Shown here: positions 1 to 7,346 of the stretch, one piece after another
Position numbering within the stretch: the first letter of the stretch is position 1
Layout: the number at the start of each line of letters is the position of its first letter
Source of the DNA: Candidatus Hodarchaeota archaeon
GTDB taxonomy: Archaea > Asgardarchaeota > Heimdallarchaeia > Hodarchaeales > Hodarchaeaceae
Reading direction: 5' to 3'
DNA: 22,547 bases
Assembly: GCA_016840305.1 (NCBI GenBank)
Contig: JAEOSP010000459.1
Span: 1 to 22,547, forward strand
The notes under the pieces: generated by a model
Seen by the model: only the letters and a program-made list of their open reading frames with translations
The model's database searches: none
What the model was told of the DNA's origin: nothing
Program-made: the position numbers and the translations under genes

Positions 1-983
1 CACCGAGATGGGGGCATGATATGGTTTATGATCCAATAAACAAAAAAATTATACTTTTTGGCGGTTATGGAAATGATGATATACTTGGAGACACTTGGAT
101 TTATGATTATCAAGAAAATCTTTGGACTGAATTAGTTCCAAACAATAATCCTCCTGCTAGACACTCACACAAAATGGAATACGGCTCTCAAGGGGTAATT
201 CTTTTTGGTGGTTATGGGAATGATAGTCCTCTTAATGACCTCTGGTTCTATAACTATACAACAAATAATTGGATAGAATTACCGTCAGCAATAGCTCCTA
301 ATCCAAGAATGTCTCATGCTATGACTTATGACTTATTAAGTCAAAAAATTATACTTTTCAGTGGATATGGAGTAGATGCAGATACTTGGACTTATGATTT
401 TTCAACTAATACATGGAACGAGGAGCAAAACACAAATCATCCAACTTCCAGGTATGGACACACATTTGTTTATGACACTATTAACCAATTAAGCATTCTG
501 TTTGGAGGACATGGAGATGATACTTGGACTTATAATTCTTCAAGCAATGAATGGAGAGAAATGTTTCCTTCACAGCACCCTTGTGACAGATATTGGCATA
601 CAATGACCTATGATTCAATAAATGGCCAAACCATTGTTTTTGGTGGAAGTAGCTTAAGTGTAGATTTGAATGACACTTGGATATATAATTATGTATCGAA
701 TAGCTGGATGAAAATGATTACAAACTTAGCTCCCCCTCCTCGTTCATGTACAGCTTTTGTATACGATTCTATTAATCAAAAAGCTATCCTATTTGGAGGA
801 AGTACAGAAGATCACAGAAATTTTAACGATATATGGATGTACGATTATGATTTTAACGAATGGTTGCCTATTTCTACAAATCCTTCCAACACATCAGAAA
901 ATACAACATCTGTGATTTTCTCACTAGAAATAATCATCGTTGTAATCTTAGCTATAAGTGCAAAACGAAAAGATAGAAGATGA
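1..983 (+). CDS. Kelch-repeat beta-propeller surface protein (5' end outside window)
   Basis: The frame is open to the left edge (P-R-W-G-H-D precede the first in-window ATG at base 21), so the true start lies upstream. At least six kelch-type repeats of about 45-50 residues are visible. Each has P-x-R-x-x-H, then a hydrophobic/Y-D strand, then I-L-F-G-G, then D-x-W-x-Y and N-x-W. This is a galactose-oxidase-type propeller, probably for protein or glycan binding outside the cell. The protein ends in a hydrophobic helix (about the last 25 residues, rich in I and V) followed by a basic K-R-K-D-R-R tail, as in archaeal surface proteins anchored at the C-terminus. The in-window ATG sits inside a repeat, so it is not the start. 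The specific function is unknown. Confidence 0.88.
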   Translation, partial: PRWGHDMVYDPINKKIILFGGYGNDDILGDTWIYDYQENLWTELVPNNNPPARHSHKMEYGSQGVILFGGYGNDSPLNDLWFYNYTTNNWIELPSAIAPNPRMSHAMTYDLLSQKIILFSGYGVDADTWTYDFSTNTWNEEQNTNHPTSRYGHTFVYDTINQLSILFGGHGDDTWTYNSSSNEWREMFPSQHPCDRYWHTMTYDSINGQTIVFGGSSLSVDLNDTWIYNYVSNSWMKMITNLAPPPRSCTAFVYDSINQKAILFGGSTEDHRNFNDIWMYDYDFNEWLPISTNPSNTSENTTSVIFSLEIIIVVILAISAKRKDRR

Positions 984-994
984 TAGTAGATCAA

Positions 995-1010
995 AGTTAT
1001 ATTTTTTTAT
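995..1010 (+). terminator. T-rich transcript end after the kelch gene
   Basis: A run of seven T with flanking AT lies 15-25 bases after the kelch stop codon, at the convergent junction with the ZIP gene. Archaeal RNA polymerase stops at such T tracts. There is no clear hairpin. Confidence 0.35.
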
Positions 1011-1753
1011 GGAATAAAGGAGATTAGCACAATCAATAACGCTCCGAGCAAGAAAGAAAACATAGTTCTCAAATTCTGGATTCCATGTGTCTGAGGTATC
1101 AAATCGGAAGCAGAAACGTAAATAAATGTTCCAGCTGCTAAAGCAAGCAACATACCTATCATATTGTCATCTATAGTTTGAATGAAGACAAGCGAAAATA
1201 GCGCACCGACAGGAGTAGCAATAGCAACTATCATTGAAAAGACGAGCGCTTTATCAGGGAGTGTTTCATTTATCAATGCAAATGATGTCACCCCTTCAGG
1301 TACCTCATGAGCAATTACAGCTAGAGCTGCTAAAATTCCGATTTCATTGCTAAGTTCAAACCCTACACCAATGATTATTCCATCGATTAAGGAATGCAGA
1401 CTTAAACCAATAAAAGCCATAATTCCGTTTGTATCTGAGGTGTGTTGTAGACAGGGATCACTTTCGTGAAAGTGAAGTTCACTCCCAGAATGTATGACAA
1501 CAAAGTTTTCCAAAAGATAAAAAGTGAAAAAGCCAAGAAATACCACAGGAAAAGCGATTGTTGATAATTCTGATGCTTCAGGTATTAAATGGAAGAAAAC
1601 TAGAGCCAATATTAATCCTGCAGCAAATGAATTGACATATTGAGATCTATCAATTGCCCATTTCTGCTTGCTACGCATAAGCAAGATACCTATAAGTGTA
1701 GCTAGTCCTGCTAGCGTACCAAAAAAAAGAACTGTGATTTCAAAGGCAGTCAA
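1007..1753 (-). CDS. ZIP-family divalent metal transporter
   Basis: This 248-residue polytopic membrane protein has the ZIP (zinc/iron permease) layout of about eight helices. The metal-path motifs are H-S-L-I-D-G (H120, D124) in helix 4 and H-E-V-P-E-G (H149, E150, E153) in helix 5, plus F-H-L-I-P-E-A in helix 2. A histidine-containing loop at residues 88-104 precedes helix 4, where ZIP proteins carry their variable metal-binding loop. It probably brings Zn(II), Fe(II) or a similar ion into the cytoplasm; the substrate cannot be read from sequence. The start is TTG, supported by a GAGGT ribosome-binding site 7 bases upstream. It lies 78 bases after a NiCoT/NicO-like transporter on the same strand, so the two are probably co-transcribed. 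Confidence 0.88.
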   Translation of the reverse strand: MTAFEITVLFFGTLAGLATLIGILLMRSKQKWAIDRSQYVNSFAAGLILALVFFHLIPEASELSTIAFPVVFLGFFTFYLLENFVVIHSGSELHFHESDPCLQHTSDTNGIMAFIGLSLHSLIDGIIIGVGFELSNEIGILAALAVIAHEVPEGVTSFALINETLPDKALVFSMIVAIATPVGALFSLVFIQTIDDNMIGMLLALAAGTFIYVSASDLIPQTHGIQNLRTMFSFLLGALLIVLISFIP

Positions 1754-1760
1754 ATTTAGT

Positions 1761-1765
1761 ACCTC
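1761..1765 (-). promoter_or_regulatory. Ribosome-binding site of the ZIP gene
   Basis: GAGGT on the minus strand, 7 bases before the TTG at 1753. It supports that non-ATG start. Confidence 0.5.
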
Positions 1766-1831
1766 TTGTAATAACTTATTAAATGACGTATATCGGAAAT
1801 AGAATGTATTTTATTTAGGTATTCTCCACTA

Positions 1832-2560
1832 CTATTCAAAAATCGAAGCTAGAATTTCAATAATATTCAGTCCTTCCAACCCCAATAGTAAATATACACC
1901 ATAAGCAAACGTTAAAGATGCAATTGTTGTATTAACTACTCTGGAAACTCGTTTTTGACCATATTTTTGATTTGGAATATTGATAATCCAACCGTAGACA
2001 ATCATACCAAGAATAACTCCAATCGTAAAAAAGAAAACACCAATGAGTATTCCAAATAGATCAGAAATTCCTAATGTTAACGTAAAAAGAAGTAATAATT
2101 CGTCATTACTTGCAATACCGTGAATAAAACCAATTCCAACCATCGAACTGTGTTCATTTAATTTTGGTAGATGAATATGAACGTGTGAGTGTTCTTCTAA
2201 TTGTTCTGGTTTTTCATCATGTTTATGCCCGTGTTTATGGAAATGAAGAATATCGTATTCCCAGGCAATAGTCAATACCGCAATTACAATTAACATGAAT
2301 GCTACTAAATATTCCATACTACTAAGTATTTCTTTAAGAAGCGTCTCTTTAAACGTGAATAGTATAATCGTTAAGACTGAAGCCGTTCCCATATGTCCTA
2401 GAGCCCATGAAACACTCAAAGTCGTCGATCGTTTTGTGGTGGAAGCATTTGAAAGAAATCCACTTACTGCAACTAGATGATCAGCATCAAAAGAGTGCTT
2501 AATACCGAGTAGTAAAGCAAAAAACCACAAACCAAGCGCTATTTCCAAATTAAAATCCAT
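1832..2560 (-). CDS. Nickel/cobalt transporter-like protein (NiCoT/NicO/UreH-type)
   Basis: A 242-residue polytopic membrane protein of about six helices. Helix 2 carries H-S-F-D-A-D-H (H22, D27, H28), the H-x4-D-H signature of the NiCoT/NicO superfamily that binds Ni(II) or Co(II). A second conserved site is G-F-I-H-G-I-A-S-N-D-E (H147 to E154). The central loop (106-137) is very histidine-rich, with ten His in 32 residues, like the metal-buffering loops of RcnA- and UreH-like members. Direction (uptake or efflux) and metal are not decidable here. It is probably in one operon with the ZIP transporter downstream and possibly the DUF2085-like gene 87 bases upstream. No urease or hydrogenase gene is in the window to explain nickel use. 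Confidence 0.82.
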   Translation of the reverse strand: MDFNLEIALGLWFFALLLGIKHSFDADHLVAVSGFLSNASTTKRSTTLSVSWALGHMGTASVLTIILFTFKETLLKEILSSMEYLVAFMLIVIAVLTIAWEYDILHFHKHGHKHDEKPEQLEEHSHVHIHLPKLNEHSSMVGIGFIHGIASNDELLLLFTLTLGISDLFGILIGVFFFTIGVILGMIVYGWIINIPNQKYGQKRVSRVVNTTIASLTFAYGVYLLLGLEGLNIIEILASIFE

Positions 2561-2647
2561 GCTTAAACATTAATCCAATAATGCTTTGGAATAATAAGGT
2601 TCCTTCTACTTATTTCAGAGACTTCTGAAAGTTGTATTTATGTCGAA

Positions 2648-3280
2648 CTAGGACAAATGTTCAATTTTGCTGAGCTGAATTCTAGTAATAAGGAATACTA
2701 ACCAGCTAGGTAGGAGAAAAACCATAAAAAAGGCAGATTGGTAAAACAGGTCGCTAGAAATCACCAACAGAGAGAGACCCAAGAATAACATCGAATGTTG
2801 AGAAACACGTATCAGCGGTGATAACATGATGAAATATCTGCTGTAGGTAAATAAAATTAAGAATACACCAAAGATAAAAAGAAAAAAAGACATTTGTATT
2901 CTGAAAAATTCAGTACCATTAAAAAAATATAATAAGAGTAATGTATTTCCTAATAAAATACTAATGGATGTTCCGAAACATCCAGTACATATTGAACGAC
3001 TTTTGAATTTCATTTCATGAGAGTACTGATTTTCAAGGGTATGATGTGAAAGATTTACTGAAATAAATGGAAATTCAATACGAAAAGATAACTGTAAAAG
3101 CCCTGGAAGAAAAGAAAGACTTGTAAATACAAATAAACCAATTACTAATTGACGAGTAGTCCAATTTCGATCTAAAGAAGGAGGATCAATGTTTGAAAAA
3201 ACATTAATCAAAACAAAACTACCGAGGAGGAGCAAGAAGGGAAGGATGCTAAGAACAATCTTCTTATTCTTTGAATTCAT
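2648..3280 (-). CDS. DUF2085-like membrane protein
   Basis: A 210-residue protein with about five predicted membrane helices. After the first two helices there is a conserved-looking cytoplasmic or surface segment with H-H (79-80), then S-I-C-T-G-C-F-G (C98, C101) running into a glycine-containing helix. This resembles the C-x2-C-x-G-x3-G core of DUF2085 membrane proteins, whose function is unknown. The start is an ATG preceded by a GGGG-type site about 8 bases upstream. The gene diverges from the DinB-like gene and lies upstream of two metal transporters on the same strand, so a metal-linked role for the Cys/His cluster is possible but unproven. Confidence 0.55.
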   Translation of the reverse strand: MNSKNKKIVLSILPFLLLLGSFVLINVFSNIDPPSLDRNWTTRQLVIGLFVFTSLSFLPGLLQLSFRIEFPFISVNLSHHTLENQYSHEMKFKSRSICTGCFGTSISILLGNTLLLLYFFNGTEFFRIQMSFFLFIFGVFLILFTYSRYFIMLSPLIRVSQHSMLFLGLSLLVISSDLFYQSAFFMVFLLPSWLVFLITRIQLSKIEHLS

Positions 3281-3300
3281 TTCATAATCCCCGAGTGGTC

Positions 3301-3310
3301 TTTTACTATA
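3301..3310 (-). promoter_or_regulatory. TATA-like box for the DUF2085-like gene
   Basis: TATAGTAAAA on the minus strand, centred about 25 bases before the ATG at 3280, in the 82-base divergent spacer. It would give a transcript with almost no leader. An AT-rich stretch at about 3317-3333 could serve the DinB-like gene on the plus strand. Confidence 0.3.
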
Positions 3311-3362
3311 CTACAAGTAAATTAATAAAAACTTTCTTTTCATTCATCTAAACGCAAATTGG

Positions 3363-3878
3363 ATGAGTAAAATGCAAGCCTTAGATGTTATTAGGACTTT
3401 TTGCTACGCAATCGAGAATCAAATGAAATTTGTAACCAAGGATATGACCAATGAAGATCTTCGTTGGCGATCAGATAAACACTCTCCAGTTGCCCCTGCT
3501 GCTGGATGGATGGTTGGTCATGTGTTAACATTCCAAGAACAGGTTGTAAATCAGATAATTTTCAAAGAACCTGAATTATTACCAGCTGATTATTATTCTA
3601 CATTCAGTTTCAAAAGTGATGGAGAATTCCCTGAACCTTTTGATATTAGTGATGTATTTAATCAATTTAAAATCGTAACTGGGAAAATCGTTGAAAATTT
3701 AAGTAGTAAAACAGATGAATGGCTTGAAGAATATCCAGATGATTCAGTTTTTCCTCCTAATTGGCAAAATAAGAACCACATGAAAGTATTTGTCCTGCAC
3801 TTCAACCATTGCTTCACACATTCAGGTCAAATTCTGGAAATAAAACGATTACTCAACAAAGGAGCCTGGGGATTCTAA
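3363..3878 (+). CDS. DinB-like four-helix metal protein
   Basis: A 171-residue soluble protein of the DinB/YfiT-like superfamily. It shows the spaced histidines typical of the fold: G-H (H53) at the end of helix 2 and H-x3-H (H149, H153) in H-C-F-T-H-S-G-Q, which together form a divalent-metal site. The H-x-G-Q segment and length match the family. Members include thiol-dependent S-transferases that use bacillithiol or mycothiol, and many of unknown role, so no substrate is proposed. It is transcribed alone, divergent from the DUF2085-like gene and convergent with acnA. The start is the ATG at 3363; a second in-frame ATG at 3372 is possible. Confidence 0.8.
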   Translation: MSKMQALDVIRTFCYAIENQMKFVTKDMTNEDLRWRSDKHSPVAPAAGWMVGHVLTFQEQVVNQIIFKEPELLPADYYSTFSFKSDGEFPEPFDISDVFNQFKIVTGKIVENLSSKTDEWLEEYPDDSVFPPNWQNKNHMKVFVLHFNHCFTHSGQILEIKRLLNKGAWGF

Positions 3879-3881
3879 AAT

Positions 3882-3907
3882 AAAAAAAGAAATGGGGGAA
3901 CCCCATT
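3882..3907 (-). terminator. Hairpin plus T-tract at the acnA 3' end
   Basis: A perfect 7-base inverted repeat (AATGGGG / CCCCATT, 3-base loop) at 3891-3907 starts 7 bases after the acnA stop codon. On the minus strand it is followed by a run of seven T (3882-3888). It also lies 12 bases after the convergent DinB-like stop, so it may end both transcripts. Confidence 0.6.
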
Positions 3908-3914
3908 GAATGTT

Positions 3915-6614
3915 TTAATTGTTGATTACTGAAGCAACGAGGTATTGTAAAATTCCACCATGCTTAAAGTACTCAATTTCGATTTCAGCATCTATTCTAG
4001 AAATCACTGTAAATTCAACTTTTGATCCGTCTTTTTTATGAGCAATGACCTTCAATTTCTGTTTAGGAGTAAGTCCATTGTCTAAACCAAGAATATCAAT
4101 AGATTCTGATCCATCTATTCCCAGTTCTTTCCATCCTTGACCTTCTTCGAATTCTAAGGGGAATACTCCCATTCCAACAAGATTACTACGATGAATTCGC
4201 TCAAAATTTTTGGCAATTACAGCTTTTGCACCTAGTAATGCGGGTCCTTTTGCAGCCCAATCTCTCGAACTGCCAACACCGTAAAGGGCAGAACCAAGAA
4301 TTATTGTAGGTATTGATTCCTCATTATACTTCATTGCAGCATCGTAAAAACTTGTCAAATCTCCTGTGGGATGGTATATCGTCCACCAACCTTCTTTATC
4401 AGGAGTTAATTGATTCCTAACACGAATATTCGCCAAAGTTCCGCGCATCATGATCTCATGATTACCTCTACGAGCTCCATAAGTGTTGAAATCTGACAAT
4501 TTTACTCCATTGGATTGAAGGTATTTCCCTGCAGGGCTTTCTTTAGCAATCGCACCAGCGGGTGAAATGTGATCAGTGCTAACCTTGTCGTGGAATAACC
4601 CTAGTACACGCGCCCCTTTGATATCACTAAATTTTCGCTCCTTTAGGGAAAAATAGCGCTCCTTAAAAAATGGGGGGCTTCTAATATAGGTGCTCTGCGG
4701 ATCCCAATCAAATAATGTTGTTGTAGGAGCTTCTAATGCTTGCCATTGCGGATCTCCTATCTCTGCAACAGCATATTCCTTTCTATAAATCTCAGATGAT
4801 AACCCTTCACTTACTGCTTTATTGATTTCGTCAATAGAAGGCCAAATATCCTTCAAATAGACTGGTTTACCATTAGGTGTATATCCTAAGGGATCATTCG
4901 TTAAATCAATATTCATTGTTGATGCTAAAGCATAGGCTACAACTAGCATAGGAGAAGCTAAGAAATTACCACGGGTTAACTGATGTATTCTTCCCCCGTA
5001 ATTGCGATTTCCACTAAGAACTGAGGTTACATATAGATCATGTTTGTTAATTGCTTCCTCAATTTCTGGACGAAGGGGCCCACTATTACCAATACAGGTT
5101 GTACATCCATATCCAACTGTATGAAAACCTAAAGCTTCTAAATACGGAGTTACACCTAAATCATCTAAATAATCAGTAACAACTTTTGACCCTGGAGCAA
5201 GGCTAGTTTTTATTGTAGGTTTAACTCTCAATCCCTGTTTAACAGCATTTTTTGCTAGCAAGCCTGCTCCAACCATAACACTTGGATTAGAAGTATTAGT
5301 GCAGGAGGTGATCGCTGCAATTACAAGGTCTCCATCGGATAGAGGCCAACTATAATTATCGAGTTTTATGTCAACCGTTACAGAATCTCTCTTAATTTTC
5401 GTAAAATGATCATCCATGAATTTTTGGAGTCGTGGTTGAAGGTTAGGTAATGTTACCTGCTCCTCGGGATTAAGTGGCCCCGCAACAGATGGTTCTACAG
5501 TAGATAGATCTACTTCAATAACTTGAGAGAATTCAGGTTCAGGTGTTTCAGAAGTTCTGAACAATTTCTGCTTTTTAGCATAATTTTCAATAAAAGCAAT
5601 ATTTTTCAAATCCCTTCCACTAAGCATGAGATAATCTAGTGTTTGTCGGTCAATTGCCCAGAATCCAATAGTAATTCCCATTTCAGGACTCATGTTACTC
5701 AACGTTGCACGATCTGGAACAGTCAAACTGGCCACCCCTGGCCCAAAGTACTCTACAAATTTACCTACTAAGTTCCTTTTTCGTAAATTTTCCGTAATAG
5801 TTAGTACAAGATCAGTAGCCGTCGTACCTGCTGGTAATTCACCTGTCAACTTAACTCCAATTACTTCTGGTAAAGGTAAGTAGTAAGGTTGACCTAACAT
5901 AACTGCTTCAGCCTCAATTCCTCCAACACCCCAACCAATAACACTTACTCCATTTACCATTGGTGTATGACTATCAGTACCAACGCAAGTATCAACAAGA
6001 GCCGTTTGTTCACCATTAATCTCACGAACATCGACCACTGATGCAAGATACTCGAGATTGACTTGGTGGCATATACCACTACCAGTAGGTACAATTTTTG
6101 TATTTTTAAAAGAATTTTGTGCCCATTTGATTAATTTGTACCTTTCAGAATTCCGTTGATACTCTTTCACAAGATTTTGTTCATAAGAATCGGATACACC
6201 AAAATAATCAATCTGTACGGAATGGTCAATAACCAAATCAGTAGGTATCATAGGATTAATTGTAGATGGATCTCCACCTAAATCACTAACAGCTTGTCTT
6301 ATAGCAGCCATATCTACAATTAATGGTACACCAGTTAGATCCTGCAGTACCACCCGTGCAGGCATATAAGGAATTGTTTCTCCTATTTCATTAGGCCATG
6401 ATGCGATGTTATTAACATCGTCAACCGTAATTATTTTTGAATCAAAACTTCTTAACACATTTTCCAGTAATACTCGTATTGAGAATGGTAATTAATCAAG
6501 ATTGACAAGTCCCAATTCTTCTAATACATTGAGATCGTAAAATATAACGTCTCCCCGCCCTAAATCCATCATTTTTTTTGTCTTCTTGATGGCATCAATT
6601 GAAATCTGCGGCAT
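3915..6614 (-). CDS. acnA: Aconitate hydratase A, frame interrupted by an in-frame TAA at codon 41
   Basis: AcnA/IRP1-type aconitase, isomerising citrate and isocitrate in the TCA cycle. The open part (from GTG 6458, 847 codons) has S-C-T-N-T-S, G-C-T-T-C-I-G (cluster cysteines 386, 452, 455), S-T-D-H-I-S-P-A-G, G-A-R-R-G-N-H-E, G-S-S-R-D-W-A-A-K-G and R-I-H-R-S-N-L. Family members begin about 50 residues earlier. That part is present: from ATG 6614 the same frame reads 40 codons ending E-E-L-G-L-V-N-L-D, then TAA (6492-6494), then L-P-F-S-I-R-V-L-L-E-N directly into the open part. With the stop read as one residue the protein has 899 residues and the cysteines fall at 438, 504 and 507, close to the numbering known for E. 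coli AcnA and human IRP1. The rest looks intact, so this is either a sequencing error, a recent nonsense mutation, or a gene translated by restart or readthrough. Confidence 0.93.
6492..6494 (-). other. In-frame TAA inside acnA
   Basis: TAA stands just before L-P-F-S-I-R-V-L-L-E-N, where aconitases usually have a basic residue (R or K). A single A-to-T change from AAA (Lys) would explain it. Frame is kept on both sides, so this is a substitution, not an indel. Confidence 0.85.
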
Positions 6615-6635
6615 AATCCAAAGTGTGTTATCGAG

Positions 6636-6643
6636 AATTTAAG
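6636..6643 (-). promoter_or_regulatory. TATA-like box for acnA
   Basis: CTTAAATT on the minus strand is centred 26 bases before the ATG at 6614. This would start transcription almost at that codon, which supports 6614 rather than the GTG at 6458 as the original start. Confidence 0.35.
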
Positions 6644-6823
6644 CTTTACACCTTTGATTTCGGAAATTCTTCACCGGTTTACATCAGCTAGGTAAATTTG
6701 TTATTCGTACGTAAAAAACCCTATTTAACTTTAAAGTAGATGAATTGCATATAGGATAGAAGAAATGTTAATAAAAAGTGTTAAAACAGATTTACGATTA
6801 CTTAATCTACCGCTAAACTTGCT

Positions 6824-6831
6824 TTTAAATA
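6824..6831 (+). promoter_or_regulatory. TATA-like box for the 122-residue membrane protein
   Basis: TTTAAATA, about 60 bases before the TTG start. It predicts a leader of roughly 35 bases carrying the AGGTGA ribosome-binding site. The rest of the acnA-to-6891 spacer (276 bases) shows nothing else. Confidence 0.35.
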
Positions 6832-6878
6832 ATCACATATACCACTCAGAGAATTATATTACATCATAAAAATCGTTT

Positions 6879-6884
6879 AGGTGA
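6879..6884 (+). promoter_or_regulatory. Ribosome-binding site fixing a TTG start
   Basis: AGGTGA 6 bases before TTG 6891. It supports the non-ATG start of the small membrane protein. Confidence 0.5.
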
Positions 6885-6890
6885 ATTTCT

Positions 6891-7259
6891 TTGGTTGAAT
6901 TTATCACTTTTTTTACGCAGAATTTTCATTATTTCGTCGGAATAGGGTCATCCCTACTCATTGCAGCAGGATGCTTCCTACTTTATAACAGAACTGCAAA
7001 TAAAGGCTTTATTTCCGTTATAGTGGGTTCTATACTTTCTATCGTTTGGCAAAGTATTGAACTATTCCTCTTAGGTGGTGTATATCTAGGTCCAAATCTG
7101 TATAACTCAGGTATGTCAAGTGCTGATATTTCATTTTTGTTAATGTTGGTAGGTGGAATTGGATTGATAGTATCAGCAATTGTAACACTAACATTACTAA
7201 TAGGGCTTTATATTGTTGCTAATGAACTACCAAAAAAATCGTACAAGACAATCTATTGA
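6891..7259 (+). CDS. Small three-helix membrane protein, unknown function
   Basis: 122 residues with three likely membrane helices (about 12-32, 39-62 and 82-108), a short glycine-rich extracellular or periplasmic loop (61-80, G-G-V-Y-L-G-P-N-L-Y-N-S-G) and a basic C-terminal tail (K-K-S-Y-K). It belongs to no family I recognise. A good ribosome-binding site and a TATA-like box upstream argue that it is a real gene despite the TTG start. It stands alone between acnA, which points away, and the SBBP gene, which converges on it. Confidence 0.6.
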   Translation: MVEFITFFTQNFHYFVGIGSSLLIAAGCFLLYNRTANKGFISVIVGSILSIVWQSIELFLLGGVYLGPNLYNSGMSSADISFLLMLVGGIGLIVSAIVTLTLLIGLYIVANELPKKSYKTIY

Positions 7260-7300
7260 TTCCATCATAGAAATGCATTGTGAAAAAGATCCTACAAGAA

Positions 7301-7343
7301 TTTGAGAAAAACCTCAAAAAAAATGAAGGGGAAAACCTTCATT
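7301..7343 (-). terminator. Tandem hairpins with T8 tract at the SBBP gene 3' end
   Basis: AATGAAGG / CCTTCATT (8 bases, 6-base loop, 7322-7343) begins 3 bases after the SBBP stop. On the minus strand it runs into eight T (7316-7323). A second 6-base inverted repeat TTTGAG / CTCAAA (7301-7318) follows. The design copies that at the acnA end. It may also stop the plus-strand gene ending at 7259. Confidence 0.6.
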
Positions 7344-7346
7344 CAC

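Noticed and set aside
2295..2480. Plus-strand open frame inside the NiCoT/NicO-like gene
   Set aside because: It is a shadow of a strongly supported gene on the opposite strand.
6492..6494. Recoding of the acnA stop as pyrrolysine or selenocysteine
   Set aside because: Those use TAG and TGA. The codon is TAA, and aconitases have an ordinary residue at this site.
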